Origin: an uncultured Desulfobacter sp.
GTDB lineage: Bacteria; Desulfobacterota; Desulfobacteria; Desulfobacterales; Desulfobacteraceae
Direction of reading: 5' to 3'
DNA length: 64,000 bases
NCBI RefSeq assembly: GCF_963665355.1
Contig: NZ_OY762229.1
Coordinates: forward strand, 5,208,001 to 5,272,000
Below the pieces are notes generated by a model that was given only the letters and a program-made list of their open reading frames with translations, made no database searches and was not told the origin of the DNA. The stretch's first letter is position 1, and every line of letters begins with the position of its first letter. The position numbers and the translations under genes are program-made. Below are positions 35,795 to 43,658 of this stretch, one piece after another.

Positions 35795-36547
35795 ATGATT
35801 TACGCAGGAATTGATATCGGTTCCAGGAGCATTGAACTGGTACTGGTAAAAAACGAAAAAATTATTGAAGCCCGCCAGACCGACACCGGGTTTGATCCCA
35901 TTTCCCAGGCCAAGAAACTGATGCAGGGAGCAAAATTTGACAGCATCATGGCCACAGGTTATGGGCGCAACCTTTTTGAGGTGGCCTATGAAGATGCGTC
36001 AACGGTTACAGAAATAAAAGCCCATGCCGCAGGCGTCCAGATGGAATTCCCCAGGGTACTGTCCATCCTGGACATTGGCGGCCAGGACAGCAAATCCATC
36101 CGGCTCAACGACCAGGGCCGGGTGGTAAAATTTGAGATGAATGACCGCTGCGCCGCTGGCACGGGCAAATTTCTTGAAATTATGGCCCACAATCTGGGTT
36201 TTTCCCTGGACGATTTTGGCCCGGCGGCCCTTGCTGCCCAAAAAGACCTTCAGATCAACAGTATGTGCACGGTGTTTGCCGAATCCGAAGTCACATCGCT
36301 CATCGCCAAGGGCCAGGACCGGCAGGAGATAGCCCGGGGCCTTCACTTAAGTGTGGTCAAGCGCGCGGTCGGCATGCTGAACCGCGTGGGGGCACAGGGA
36401 CCCGTTGTATTTTCCGGCGGGGTGGCACAAAATCCTTGTATGGTGCAGATGGTGGCCAACGCCCTGAAAGAAGAGGTTCTTGTCCCCGAACATCCCCAGA
36501 TGATGGGCGCTTTAGGAGCGGCCATGATCTTGTCTGCAAAACAATAA
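35795..36547 (+). CDS. BcrAD/BadFG-type ATPase activator
   Basis: 250 residues, the size of single-domain activators such as HgdC. Features: IYAGIDIGSRSIELVLVKN (ATP phosphate loop of the ASKHA fold), SILDIGGQDSKSIRL, MNDRCAAGTGKFLEIMA (cluster-ligating Cys), CTVFAESEVTSLI (second cluster Cys), and VFSGGVAQNPCMVQ. It would hydrolyse ATP to push an electron into the double-cubane protein. Eight bases separate the genes, so they form an operon. Confidence 0.9.
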   Translation: MIYAGIDIGSRSIELVLVKNEKIIEARQTDTGFDPISQAKKLMQGAKFDSIMATGYGRNLFEVAYEDASTVTEIKAHAAGVQMEFPRVLSILDIGGQDSKSIRLNDQGRVVKFEMNDRCAAGTGKFLEIMAHNLGFSLDDFGPAALAAQKDLQINSMCTVFAESEVTSLIAKGQDRQEIARGLHLSVVKRAVGMLNRVGAQGPVVFSGGVAQNPCMVQMVANALKEEVLVPEHPQMMGALGAAMILSAKQ

Positions 36548-36834
36548 TCAACCTGGTTCGGGACTGCATGTGGAGCCGTTTTCCGTGAATGCGCCTCAAC
36601 TTTGGCTTCTGCTTCAAGGCCGGGCAGAATTTTTCCAAGCCAGACACTGGCGCCAAAGAAAAAAACTGCTCCCGCAATATTTAAGTACGGCATAAGTGTC
36701 CCCTCACTGCCGGCCAAAACAAGCCCGGCGATCCAGATCATTGCCGGTAAAGCGGCACTGCGTTTCTTTTTCGGGATACGTTTTATCTTTTTATTCAGTA
36801 AATTTTTCCGATTTAACAAAACAGAATGTTGCAT
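36343..36834 (-). CDS. Hypothetical membrane protein overlapping the activator gene
   Basis: A 163-codon frame with an excellent ribosome site (GGAGGTGGGTT, ATG). Lys-rich start, then two membrane segments (ALPAMIWIAGLVLAG and NIAGAVFFFGASVWLG). Its last about 68 codons run antisense through the end of the activator gene, which is unusual; the antisense part has no protein-like conservation I can judge. Possibly a shorter gene whose stop was lost, or the transcript end is elsewhere. Confidence 0.5.
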   Translation of the reverse strand: MQHSVLLNRKNLLNKKIKRIPKKKRSAALPAMIWIAGLVLAGSEGTLMPYLNIAGAVFFFGASVWLGKILPGLEAEAKVEAHSRKTAPHAVPNQVDYCFADKIMAAPKAPIIWGCSGTRTSSFRALATICTIQGFCATPPENTTGPCAPTRFSMPTARLTTLK

Positions 36835-36903
36835 AACCCACCTCCGTTTGGTTGAAATATATCAATATATGTTTAGCATAGTAAACACAAAATCCAAAAA
36901 AAT

Positions 36904-37560
36904 TTACCGGTATTCCCGGCAACTCCAGATCACCCGCCCAAGGATTCTTACCTTTTCAAGGGCATGAATATCCAGATGAATGGGTGAAAAATCCTTATTA
37001 TCACTGCACAGAACCAAAGCATCAGGATGTTTTTCCAGTCGTTTGACAAGAATGGTGTCATCCACCCCCACGGCATAAATGGCTCCCGCCATGATACGGG
37101 TTTGGGACTGATCGATTAATACAGTATCCCCTTCACGAATCAAGGGTTCCATGCTCCGGCCGAACACCTCCATGGCCACCATGGCCGAAGCAGAACCTTT
37201 ACGGGAAAGCCAGGAAGAGGAAAACGAAAGAAACTGTGAAATATTCTGATCACATTCAAAAGACCCTGTGCCGGCAGACAGGCGGGCAGCGACCTTGGGA
37301 ATGCGACGGAAACCGCTGCAGTCTTCATTATGTTTCTGGTCATAGAAAACCGATCCGTTACCCGTCTCCACCCACTCGGGATTCACTTTGAACCGCCTGA
37401 AAAGCTTTATAATCCAGTTATCAGGAATATGGTTCTTATTTCTGGCATGGGTGATCCCCGACCTGTTGATACCAAGTTCCCTGGCAAGTTCCGACTGGGA
37501 TGAAATCCCGGTGGCACTCATGATCCGGTTGATCAACACATCGACTTTATTTTCCGGCAT
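36904..37560 (-). CDS. CI/LexA-like self-cleaving repressor
   Basis: 218 residues. An N-terminal helix-turn-helix of the Bac_CI_repr type (SQSELARELGINRSGITHAR) is joined to a peptidase S24 domain: VFGRSMEPLIREGDTVLIDQ carries the catalytic Ser, ILVKRLEKHPDAL the Lys, and ALEKVRILGRVIWS ends the fold. Such proteins repress genes until RecA filaments trigger self-cleavage. No phage genes surround it, so it may control a dispersed regulon. An AATCGTT/AACGATT inverted pair (37579-37630) upstream of its start could be an operator. Confidence 0.88.
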   Translation of the reverse strand: MPENKVDVLINRIMSATGISSQSELARELGINRSGITHARNKNHIPDNWIIKLFRRFKVNPEWVETGNGSVFYDQKHNEDCSGFRRIPKVAARLSAGTGSFECDQNISQFLSFSSSWLSRKGSASAMVAMEVFGRSMEPLIREGDTVLIDQSQTRIMAGAIYAVGVDDTILVKRLEKHPDALVLCSDNKDFSPIHLDIHALEKVRILGRVIWSCREYR

Positions 37561-37644
37561 ACGTTTATCCCTAATTCAAATCGTTTTTTTTCTGCATAGA
37601 TGCCATACTTGTTTATAAAATGCAACGATTATATTTGACGTTGA

Positions 37645-38337
37645 TCAATGGAAAAATCTTTTTATGCACTCATCATCTTGCCAGAAAGCATCTGTATCCT
37701 CATAAAGCTGTTGAAGAATATGGGTCACATGCTCCTGCATCTGTTCAAATTCGTCCCGTCCCATACTCTTTGGCACATGGATGGGGACACCAAACCGGAT
37801 GATGACCCGGGAAAAGGGCCTGGGGACCATGAAACGGTCCCAGGAATTGAACTCCCACCGATTTTGCCCGGAGGTGATGACGGGGACAATGGGCAGATCC
37901 GCATACTGGGCAATGCGGATCAGGCCGGGTTTAACCACTCCGAAAGGTCCCTGGGGGCCGTCAACAATATGGCCGATCTTGTACCCCTTTCGGGCTAGAC
38001 GTTTAATGGTCTCAAGGGCCTGGCCTCCCCCCAGGGACGAAGATCCCCTCACGGCTCTCCAGCCCAGGATGTCCACAGCCCGGGCCGCCATCTCACCGTC
38101 ACGGCTTTGGGAAATCATAATGGCTATGGGTTTTCGAGTTGAAAAAAAAGTGATCCCCGGGAAAAAACGCTGGTGCCAGGACGCATAAACCACACGCCCC
38201 CCGGCCTTTAAAATGTTTTGTTCATTTCCCGGGTCTAAAATCCTGATGCGGTAGGTGGCTGACAGCAGCCTGACAAGCAACAGCCCTGCATAGGGGAACA
38301 AATAATAGTATAAAAAATACCTGATTTTATTTTTCAT
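37645..38337 (-). CDS. DUF374 lysophospholipid acyltransferase-like protein
   Basis: 230 residues. A membrane-like N-terminus precedes VVYASWHQRFFPG (H-x-x-x-x-F/D acyltransferase-type motif I) and HIVDGPQGPFGVVKPGLIRI (DGPxGP, the DUF374 hallmark). The RGSSSLGGGQAL block binds the acyl donor in relatives. Bacterial members add acyl chains to lipid A or glycerolipids; the substrate here is unknown. Confidence 0.8.
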   Translation of the reverse strand: MKNKIRYFLYYYLFPYAGLLLVRLLSATYRIRILDPGNEQNILKAGGRVVYASWHQRFFPGITFFSTRKPIAIMISQSRDGEMAARAVDILGWRAVRGSSSLGGGQALETIKRLARKGYKIGHIVDGPQGPFGVVKPGLIRIAQYADLPIVPVITSGQNRWEFNSWDRFMVPRPFSRVIIRFGVPIHVPKSMGRDEFEQMQEHVTHILQQLYEDTDAFWQDDECIKRFFH

Positions 38338-38533
38338 AGAGATTGCTCCGATAGTAGAAGGTCGAGACTAAAAAAAGCACCGAAATGTATGTACCCGAAA
38401 ACGTCGACTCTGCCAAGCACTCTGTAAAGCGTCATTTGAAATTTTTAAAATTCTTGGCACAGGTGTCACCGCCACACACCGTTACCACGAAACCAAATGC
38501 GTTACAAACAGTAACGTTATTCTTCTTTACTTG

Positions 38534-38562
38534 TTGACACAATAAAAAATATATATCATAAA
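38534..38562 (+). promoter_or_regulatory. Possible promoter for the transporter-Usp fusion
   Basis: TTGACA at 38534-38539 with CATAAA 17 bases downstream, in a very AT-rich stretch. The 347-base gap around it (38338-38684) holds nothing else recognisable. Confidence 0.4.
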
Positions 38563-38684
38563 ATCAGCATATTAATTCAAATTCATTTTCATATATAAAC
38601 CTGCGGCATAAATTTTGGATTCTACCACCATGAAACAGATGAGACATTATTCATTCAACCCTTAATATAAAGGATATTTCAAAA

Positions 38685-40220
38685 ATGTGGAAACTGTTGC
38701 AGAACATAAGCAAAAATCTGACCCTGGCCATTCCGGCAATGATGCTGGCCGGTTTTATATTCGGCACATTCAAGGATGCCGCATTTTTAAAAACCCTTAT
38801 CATTCCCTTCACTTTCTTGATGGTATACCCCATGATGGTAACGCTGAATATCCAAAAGGTATTTGAGGGCGGGGATGTCAAGGCCCAGATACTTACCCAG
38901 CTGATCAACTTTGGCGTGGTGCCTTTTTTGGCTTATTACGCAGGGCTGATCTTTTTTAAAGACCAGCCTTACATGGCACTGGGCCTGCTTTTAGCCGGAT
39001 TGGTACCCACGTCGGGAATGACCATCTCATGGACCGGATTTGCCAAAGGCAACCTGGCGGCTGCCGTAAAAATGACGGTTATCGGCCTTACCATAGGCTC
39101 CATTGCAACGCCAGTGTATGTCCGCATGCTCATGGGCACAAGCATTGAAATTGACATGGTAAGCATCTTCAAACAGATCGTCATCATTGTTTTTATCCCC
39201 ATGGCAGCCGGTTATCTGACCCGCAGGCACTTTGTAAAAAAACACGGGGAAAAAGGATTCAAAGCATCGGTGGCACCCAAATTTCCACCGCTGTCCACCC
39301 TAGGTGTCATTGGCATCGTGTTCATTGCCATGGCGCTCAAAGCCCGGGCCATTGCCTCGGATCCCGGCATGCTTGGTTACATCCTTATCCCGCTGGTCAT
39401 CATTTACGGATTCAATTTTGCTTTCAGCAGCCTTGTGGGCAAATGGCTTTTGCCCAGGGGAGATGCCATTGCCCTTGTTTATGGCTCTGTAATGCGCAAC
39501 CTGTCCATAGCTCTGGCCATTGCCATCAACGCATTCGGCAAACAAGGGGCCTCGGCTGCCCTGGTTGTGGCTGTGGCCTATATCATTCAGGTCCAGTCGG
39601 CGGCCTGGTATGTTAAACTGACGGATAAAATATTTGGACCGGTGACCCCGGATGCCGAACAGCCATCGAAAACAAAACCCGCAAAACAGGCCAAACCTGC
39701 CCCGGATGACCGGAAAGAGTCCCCGAAATCCATGGTGGCCGACATCAAAAAGATCCTTTTTGCCACGGATATCACGCCCACGGCAAAATATGCGGCTCGT
39801 TATGCCTGTGCCATCGGCAACAAATTTGACGCAAAGGTGTGGGCCATCCACGTGGTTCCGGATCTTCTGGCAGAATATTCAACAGGCGCCGGCGTGGCCA
39901 TAAAAGATGGTGGAAAACCGGAGGAGTTTAACCGGGAGGCCATTGAAAGCGCTGAAAAGATTCTTGAAGAACGGATAAAAACCACATCGGAAGAGGTGGT
40001 TCGGGAAATTTCCTTCTGCCCTTTGTCAAAGGATCGCATAATGGTCAAAACAGGTGATCCTGTGGAAGAAATCACCCGGGCTGCAGCCCAGGGAGATTTT
40101 GATCTGATCATCATGGGCACCCATGGAAATCAGGGCATTGATGATATTCTTTTGGGCAGTACGGCCCAGGGTGTTATCCACGCATCAAAAATCCCCGTGC
40201 TGGTAGCCCGCCCGGCCTGA
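38685..40220 (+). CDS. BASS/ACR3-family transporter fused to a universal stress domain
   Basis: 511 residues. About ten membrane helices make the BASS (bile acid:sodium symporter, arsenite ACR3) fold (1-320), with VPTSGMTISWTGFAKGNLAA and YGSVMRNLSIALAIAINAFG as typical segments. A Pro/Lys-rich linker (about 325-350) leads to a UspA domain (about 355-511: IKKILFATDITPTAKYAARY, ending IIMGTHGNQGIDDILLGSTA). The G-x-H-G-x-(9)-G-S/T ATP motif is present. Substrate is unknown: arsenite, bile-type acids or another anion are possible. Usp fusions on carriers suggest control by ATP or stress. Confidence 0.85.
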   Translation: MWKLLQNISKNLTLAIPAMMLAGFIFGTFKDAAFLKTLIIPFTFLMVYPMMVTLNIQKVFEGGDVKAQILTQLINFGVVPFLAYYAGLIFFKDQPYMALGLLLAGLVPTSGMTISWTGFAKGNLAAAVKMTVIGLTIGSIATPVYVRMLMGTSIEIDMVSIFKQIVIIVFIPMAAGYLTRRHFVKKHGEKGFKASVAPKFPPLSTLGVIGIVFIAMALKARAIASDPGMLGYILIPLVIIYGFNFAFSSLVGKWLLPRGDAIALVYGSVMRNLSIALAIAINAFGKQGASAALVVAVAYIIQVQSAAWYVKLTDKIFGPVTPDAEQPSKTKPAKQAKPAPDDRKESPKSMVADIKKILFATDITPTAKYAARYACAIGNKFDAKVWAIHVVPDLLAEYSTGAGVAIKDGGKPEEFNREAIESAEKILEERIKTTSEEVVREISFCPLSKDRIMVKTGDPVEEITRAAAQGDFDLIIMGTHGNQGIDDILLGSTAQGVIHASKIPVLVARPA

Positions 40221-40242
40221 CAATTCTCAAAAATCATATTTC

Positions 40243-40282
40243 GTCCCGTGCTCTTTCCACTAAAGAGTGCGGGACTTTTCTT
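40243..40282 (+). terminator. Terminator after the transporter-Usp gene
   Basis: GTCCCG-tg-CTCTTT pairs with AAAGAG-tg-CGGGAC and is followed by TTTTCTTT. Confidence 0.85.
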
Positions 40283-40404
40283 TAAATATACTAAATCCCT
40301 CTTCCCATGCCAGAAGTCCTATTGACAAGCCTGAATAAGCTAAGATATGATTTTGCATATTTTTTCTCCCCCTAACACATTAAAAAGTGGCAAATGGTAC
40401 TATC

Positions 40405-41070
40405 ATGAAAGTTATTACACTTGCAAACCAAAAGGGTGGTTGTGGAAAGAGCACCATTGTATTGAATCTTGCCATTGAATTTGCACTGCAGCGACATCGG
40501 GTCATCATCTTTGATACGGACCCCCAGGGCAGCTGCTATGAAACGGCCCAGATTCGCAATGGACAGGAAGATCAGGACGAAACAATGCAAATCAAGGTCG
40601 CTCCCATTTACGAAAACCTGTATCAGGCCATTGAGGAATATGATAAGAATTACGATTTCGCCTTTATAGATACGCCACCCCATGACAATGAAGTTGTATC
40701 GGTGGCAACGTTATGCTCTGATCTTATTATCATTCCCGTACAGGATTCTCCCCTGGATATTCGCAGTACGAAAACAACGGTGAACCTGATCAACGAAGCA
40801 AAAAAAATAAATCCGGACATTACGCCCTATTTTCTGCTCAGTCGTATTCAGACAAATTCAATCATGGCACGGGAACTTGGGCAGGTTTTAAAGTCAACTT
40901 ATAAATTTGACATATTAGAAACCAGACTGGCAAACCGAATGGCATATAAATACTCCCTGATTTATGGCCAGAACGTGTCGGAATTTTCCAGCAGAGACGA
41001 AGCCTCGGCAGAGATCCGTTCCCTTGCCAGGGAGGTTCTGTCCATTCTTGACCGGATCAAAGGCAAATAA
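40405..41070 (+). CDS. ParA/MinD-type ATPase
   Basis: 221 residues from the ATG at 40405; an in-frame GTG 18 bases earlier would add an unneeded extension. The deviant Walker A KGGCGKST (about 10-17) follows MKVITLANQ. FIDTPPHDNEVV is the Walker B and switch region. There is no N-terminal DNA-binding domain, so it belongs to the small ParA class that positions chromosomes, plasmids, chemoreceptors or pili. It precedes a coiled-coil gene and a pilin cluster on the same strand. Confidence 0.88.
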   Translation: MKVITLANQKGGCGKSTIVLNLAIEFALQRHRVIIFDTDPQGSCYETAQIRNGQEDQDETMQIKVAPIYENLYQAIEEYDKNYDFAFIDTPPHDNEVVSVATLCSDLIIIPVQDSPLDIRSTKTTVNLINEAKKINPDITPYFLLSRIQTNSIMARELGQVLKSTYKFDILETRLANRMAYKYSLIYGQNVSEFSSRDEASAEIRSLAREVLSILDRIKGK

Positions 41071-41193
41071 GATATTAAGGACAAATAACATTGGGTATAC
41101 GCTTTTCACCTGCCGGGGAAACTCAATTTGAAATCAACAAACGTCATCTTTCCTGCCTGGAAACACAGAGATATGCAAAAAGGAGCACGTGCT

Positions 41194-41784
41194 ATGAAAA
41201 AAAAGAGACCTTCACTACTTGATGTTGAGGTGTTTGTCAAAAAGAGAGCGGACAGCAGACTTGATCAGCTAAAAAAAATTGAAGAGGAAACCCTGGAACA
41301 GTCTTCCAACATATGCCAAGAGCCCGACGATGCCCATGAGATGACTGACCAAGAAAACAAAACGACACCTTATACACAAGACACCGAGCAACACAAAGAA
41401 CAGGTTCCGGATGCCTTCATGGAGGAGCTTGTTGATTTTGTCACCACTTACAGAAATGAAATTCTCACCCTGAAAAATGACCTGTTCAAGGTCAAGGAAC
41501 AGGTCCGCATATTCAGCGCAATGATGAACAGCCAGCAGAAAAAAATCGCCCAGATAATGGAATCACAGCAACGTGACAGTACGGACAATTCCGTTCACGA
41601 TGATAATTATTATCGACTGGTACTCAGAAATATCCTCTGGCTGAAAGAGGAAAAAGGATTTACCACCAACGACGTCGCCCGGCTGTTCCGCGCTGAAGGG
41701 TTCCAAACACCGGCCCCCCATAAAGCCTGGGATGAAAAGGTTGTTGAACGGTTGTATACCGAAGCCCAAAAAGCTATTTATTAA
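41194..41784 (+). CDS. Coiled-coil accessory protein next to ParA
   Basis: 196 residues from the ATG at 41194, preceded by AAAGGAG. A Lys-rich, disordered N-terminus and an acidic middle lead into a coiled coil (about 95-140, TYRNEILTLKNDLFKVKEQ), then a small C-terminal domain (WLKEEKGFTTNDVARLFRAE) that looks like a helix-turn-helix. A ParB-like or adaptor role with the ParA neighbour fits, but no ParB motif is present. Spacing to parA is 123 bases. Confidence 0.65.
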   Translation: MKKKRPSLLDVEVFVKKRADSRLDQLKKIEEETLEQSSNICQEPDDAHEMTDQENKTTPYTQDTEQHKEQVPDAFMEELVDFVTTYRNEILTLKNDLFKVKEQVRIFSAMMNSQQKKIAQIMESQQRDSTDNSVHDDNYYRLVLRNILWLKEEKGFTTNDVARLFRAEGFQTPAPHKAWDEKVVERLYTEAQKAIY

Positions 41785-42029
41785 ACTGCTTCCATACAGC
41801 CCTATCACAATAAAGACTTTTTAGACATTATGGCGCAATACTTCCTATTTGCCTGGTTAATGTTTTTTATTTAGACCGATGATGCCTCGGCCATTGCAGT
41901 GACGCCTGAATTATGACCCAACTCATCCCGGCACCCCATGATAAAAATGTAACGCTATCTGCTGGAGGCGCTTTGATACTTCCCTACAAAAAAACGACAT
42001 TGATCCCTGTAAAAATCCCCTCCCTAAAA

Positions 42030-42602
42030 ATGATGCACGTAAAAAACAACCGGGGTTTTACAATGATTGAAATAATTGCCATCCTGATTTTATTGGGAAT
42101 CATTTCCGCTGTGGCGGTGGTTACCATATCGGGGAATCAAAATGAATTAATTTCCCAAAGTGATGCCTTAATATCATACATTAAATATGCCCAGGCCAAA
42201 TCCATGGGAACAACCGCCCGGGTATTCGGAATAGGCATAGATGCATCCCATGAACGTTACTGGATGTTTTCATGTAATTCATCCGGTACCTGCACTTGGC
42301 AGGACACAAAAGAACTCCTTCCGGGAGCCCGGTTAAATCCGGCCTTTGACGATACAGGAACCGGAGATCAGATACAAACGAGCAAGGTTAATGTTGACAT
42401 TGCAGGCAGCGATACAGCCATTGTATTTGATAAAATCGGAAGACCTTTCCAGGCAACCACGGGCAGTATTACTTATGTGGACCCATTGCCCGACACAGCT
42501 GGACTGACCCAGCTCAGCACGGCCTTTGCCATTACACTCAATGATAATAAAGGCCATTCTAAAATCATAACCATAATACCGGAAACAGGATTTATCCAAT
42601 GA
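42030..42602 (+). CDS. GspH/FimT-like type IV pilin-like protein
   Basis: About 190 residues if the Met before HVKNNRGFTMIE is the start; a longer frame from 41913 exists but would put 50 residues before the cleavage site. The prepilin peptidase site is G|FTMIE with the conserved Glu at +5, followed by a hydrophobic helix (IIAILILLGIISAVAVV). GspH/FimT-like beta-rich domain follows. It overlaps the next pilin gene by four bases. Confidence 0.8.
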   Translation: MMHVKNNRGFTMIEIIAILILLGIISAVAVVTISGNQNELISQSDALISYIKYAQAKSMGTTARVFGIGIDASHERYWMFSCNSSGTCTWQDTKELLPGARLNPAFDDTGTGDQIQTSKVNVDIAGSDTAIVFDKIGRPFQATTGSITYVDPLPDTAGLTQLSTAFAITLNDNKGHSKIITIIPETGFIQ

Positions 42603-42970
42603 AGATTAATAATCAAAAAGGATTTTCTCTGGTTGAAGTTATAATAGTACTTATTATTACAGGTATTATGGGATCATATTTAATTACCTTTGTACAATCG
42701 AGCACACAAAACTCGATTGAACCGATTCTTATGACCAATGAAAGGGCCAATCTCCAGGAGGAGATGGAGAAAATAACCCAGGAATATAAAAAACGGCTCA
42801 AGGCAGGCAATTTTTCCCTTGCTGATTTTAAAACAGGCTATGTGGATGGACGTTCCCTGGTGCTGGCCTCGGAAACAAGCTATGTCAAGTTCAAAACAGG
42901 AGAAGACGCAATGCTGCTGGTCACCCTTCAATCCGGCAATCAAAAAATATGGTCCCTGTTTGCCGAATAA
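42599..42970 (+). CDS. Type IV pilin-like protein (second)
   Basis: 123 residues. Prepilin site KG|FSLVE with Glu+5, then the helix VIIVLIITGIMGSYLITF. The start overlaps the previous gene (ATGA), so translation is coupled. The globular part is small. Probably a minor pilin that helps start or tip the fibre. Confidence 0.8.
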   Translation: MKINNQKGFSLVEVIIVLIITGIMGSYLITFVQSSTQNSIEPILMTNERANLQEEMEKITQEYKKRLKAGNFSLADFKTGYVDGRSLVLASETSYVKFKTGEDAMLLVTLQSGNQKIWSLFAE

Positions 42971-43023
42971 CAGCCATGGACTGACCTGGTCCTATCAACA
43001 CCAGGCTTCGATCCGCAACGAAG
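42969..43023 (+). repeat. Dispersed palindromic element, copy C
   Basis: A 55-bp copy that begins with the last two bases of the preceding stop codon (TAA) and ends CAACGAAG. It keeps CCTG/CAGG of the hairpin but has more changes in the arms than copy B. It separates the second and third pilin-like genes. Confidence 0.65.
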
Positions 43024-43077
43024 GTTGCAAGATATGTGGAAGATACACAAACTTTAATGCTGAAAGGACCGCCGCCA

Positions 43078-43602
43078 ATGCCAAATGAGAAAGGGTTCAC
43101 CCTTATCGAAATCATCGCAACGCTTGTTATTATGGGCTTTATTACGATGACAGCCGGGATGGGAATTGTACATGCGGTTCAAGCATATGTGTTTGCAAAA
43201 CAAAACGCGGCCATCGCCCAAAAGACGGCTTTTGCCTTCAGCCGGATGACTGTGGAACTGATGAACTGCACTCAAATTACCGCAGCAACATCGTCCCAAG
43301 TGGTTTTCTTTACTACCGCCGGAAATGTGGACGGAGTCCAACGTACAATTTCAGTGAATACCAACGCCGTTACATTGAACTCTTTTCTTCTGATAGATAA
43401 TATCGCTGCAGGTTCAAGTCTCTCCTACAGGAAATTTGACAACACAGCCTGGACAACCAGTAACGATTTTTCGGATTTGGCTGCCATAGATGTGGTTCTG
43501 GTTGTTAAACGATCAGGCACGTCAGCTGAACAATATAGTTTTAACACATCAATCACCATGAGAAACAACAGTGTGCCCAACGCCCCCTTCCCCGGAGCCT
43601 GA
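43078..43602 (+). CDS. Type IV pilin-like protein (third)
   Basis: 174 residues from the ATG at 43078, with AAAGGA ten bases upstream. Prepilin site KG|FTLIE with Glu+5 and a helix IIATLVIMGFITMTAGMGIV. The globular part is Ser/Thr/Asn-rich. Fits a minor pilin or pseudopilin of the GspJ/PilW kind. Confidence 0.78.
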   Translation: MPNEKGFTLIEIIATLVIMGFITMTAGMGIVHAVQAYVFAKQNAAIAQKTAFAFSRMTVELMNCTQITAATSSQVVFFTTAGNVDGVQRTISVNTNAVTLNSFLLIDNIAAGSSLSYRKFDNTAWTTSNDFSDLAAIDVVLVVKRSGTSAEQYSFNTSITMRNNSVPNAPFPGA

Positions 43603-43658
43603 CATTGGAAATCACTTATAAAAGGGACACATTAACAGCTTATTTGAAGGGTAATAAA

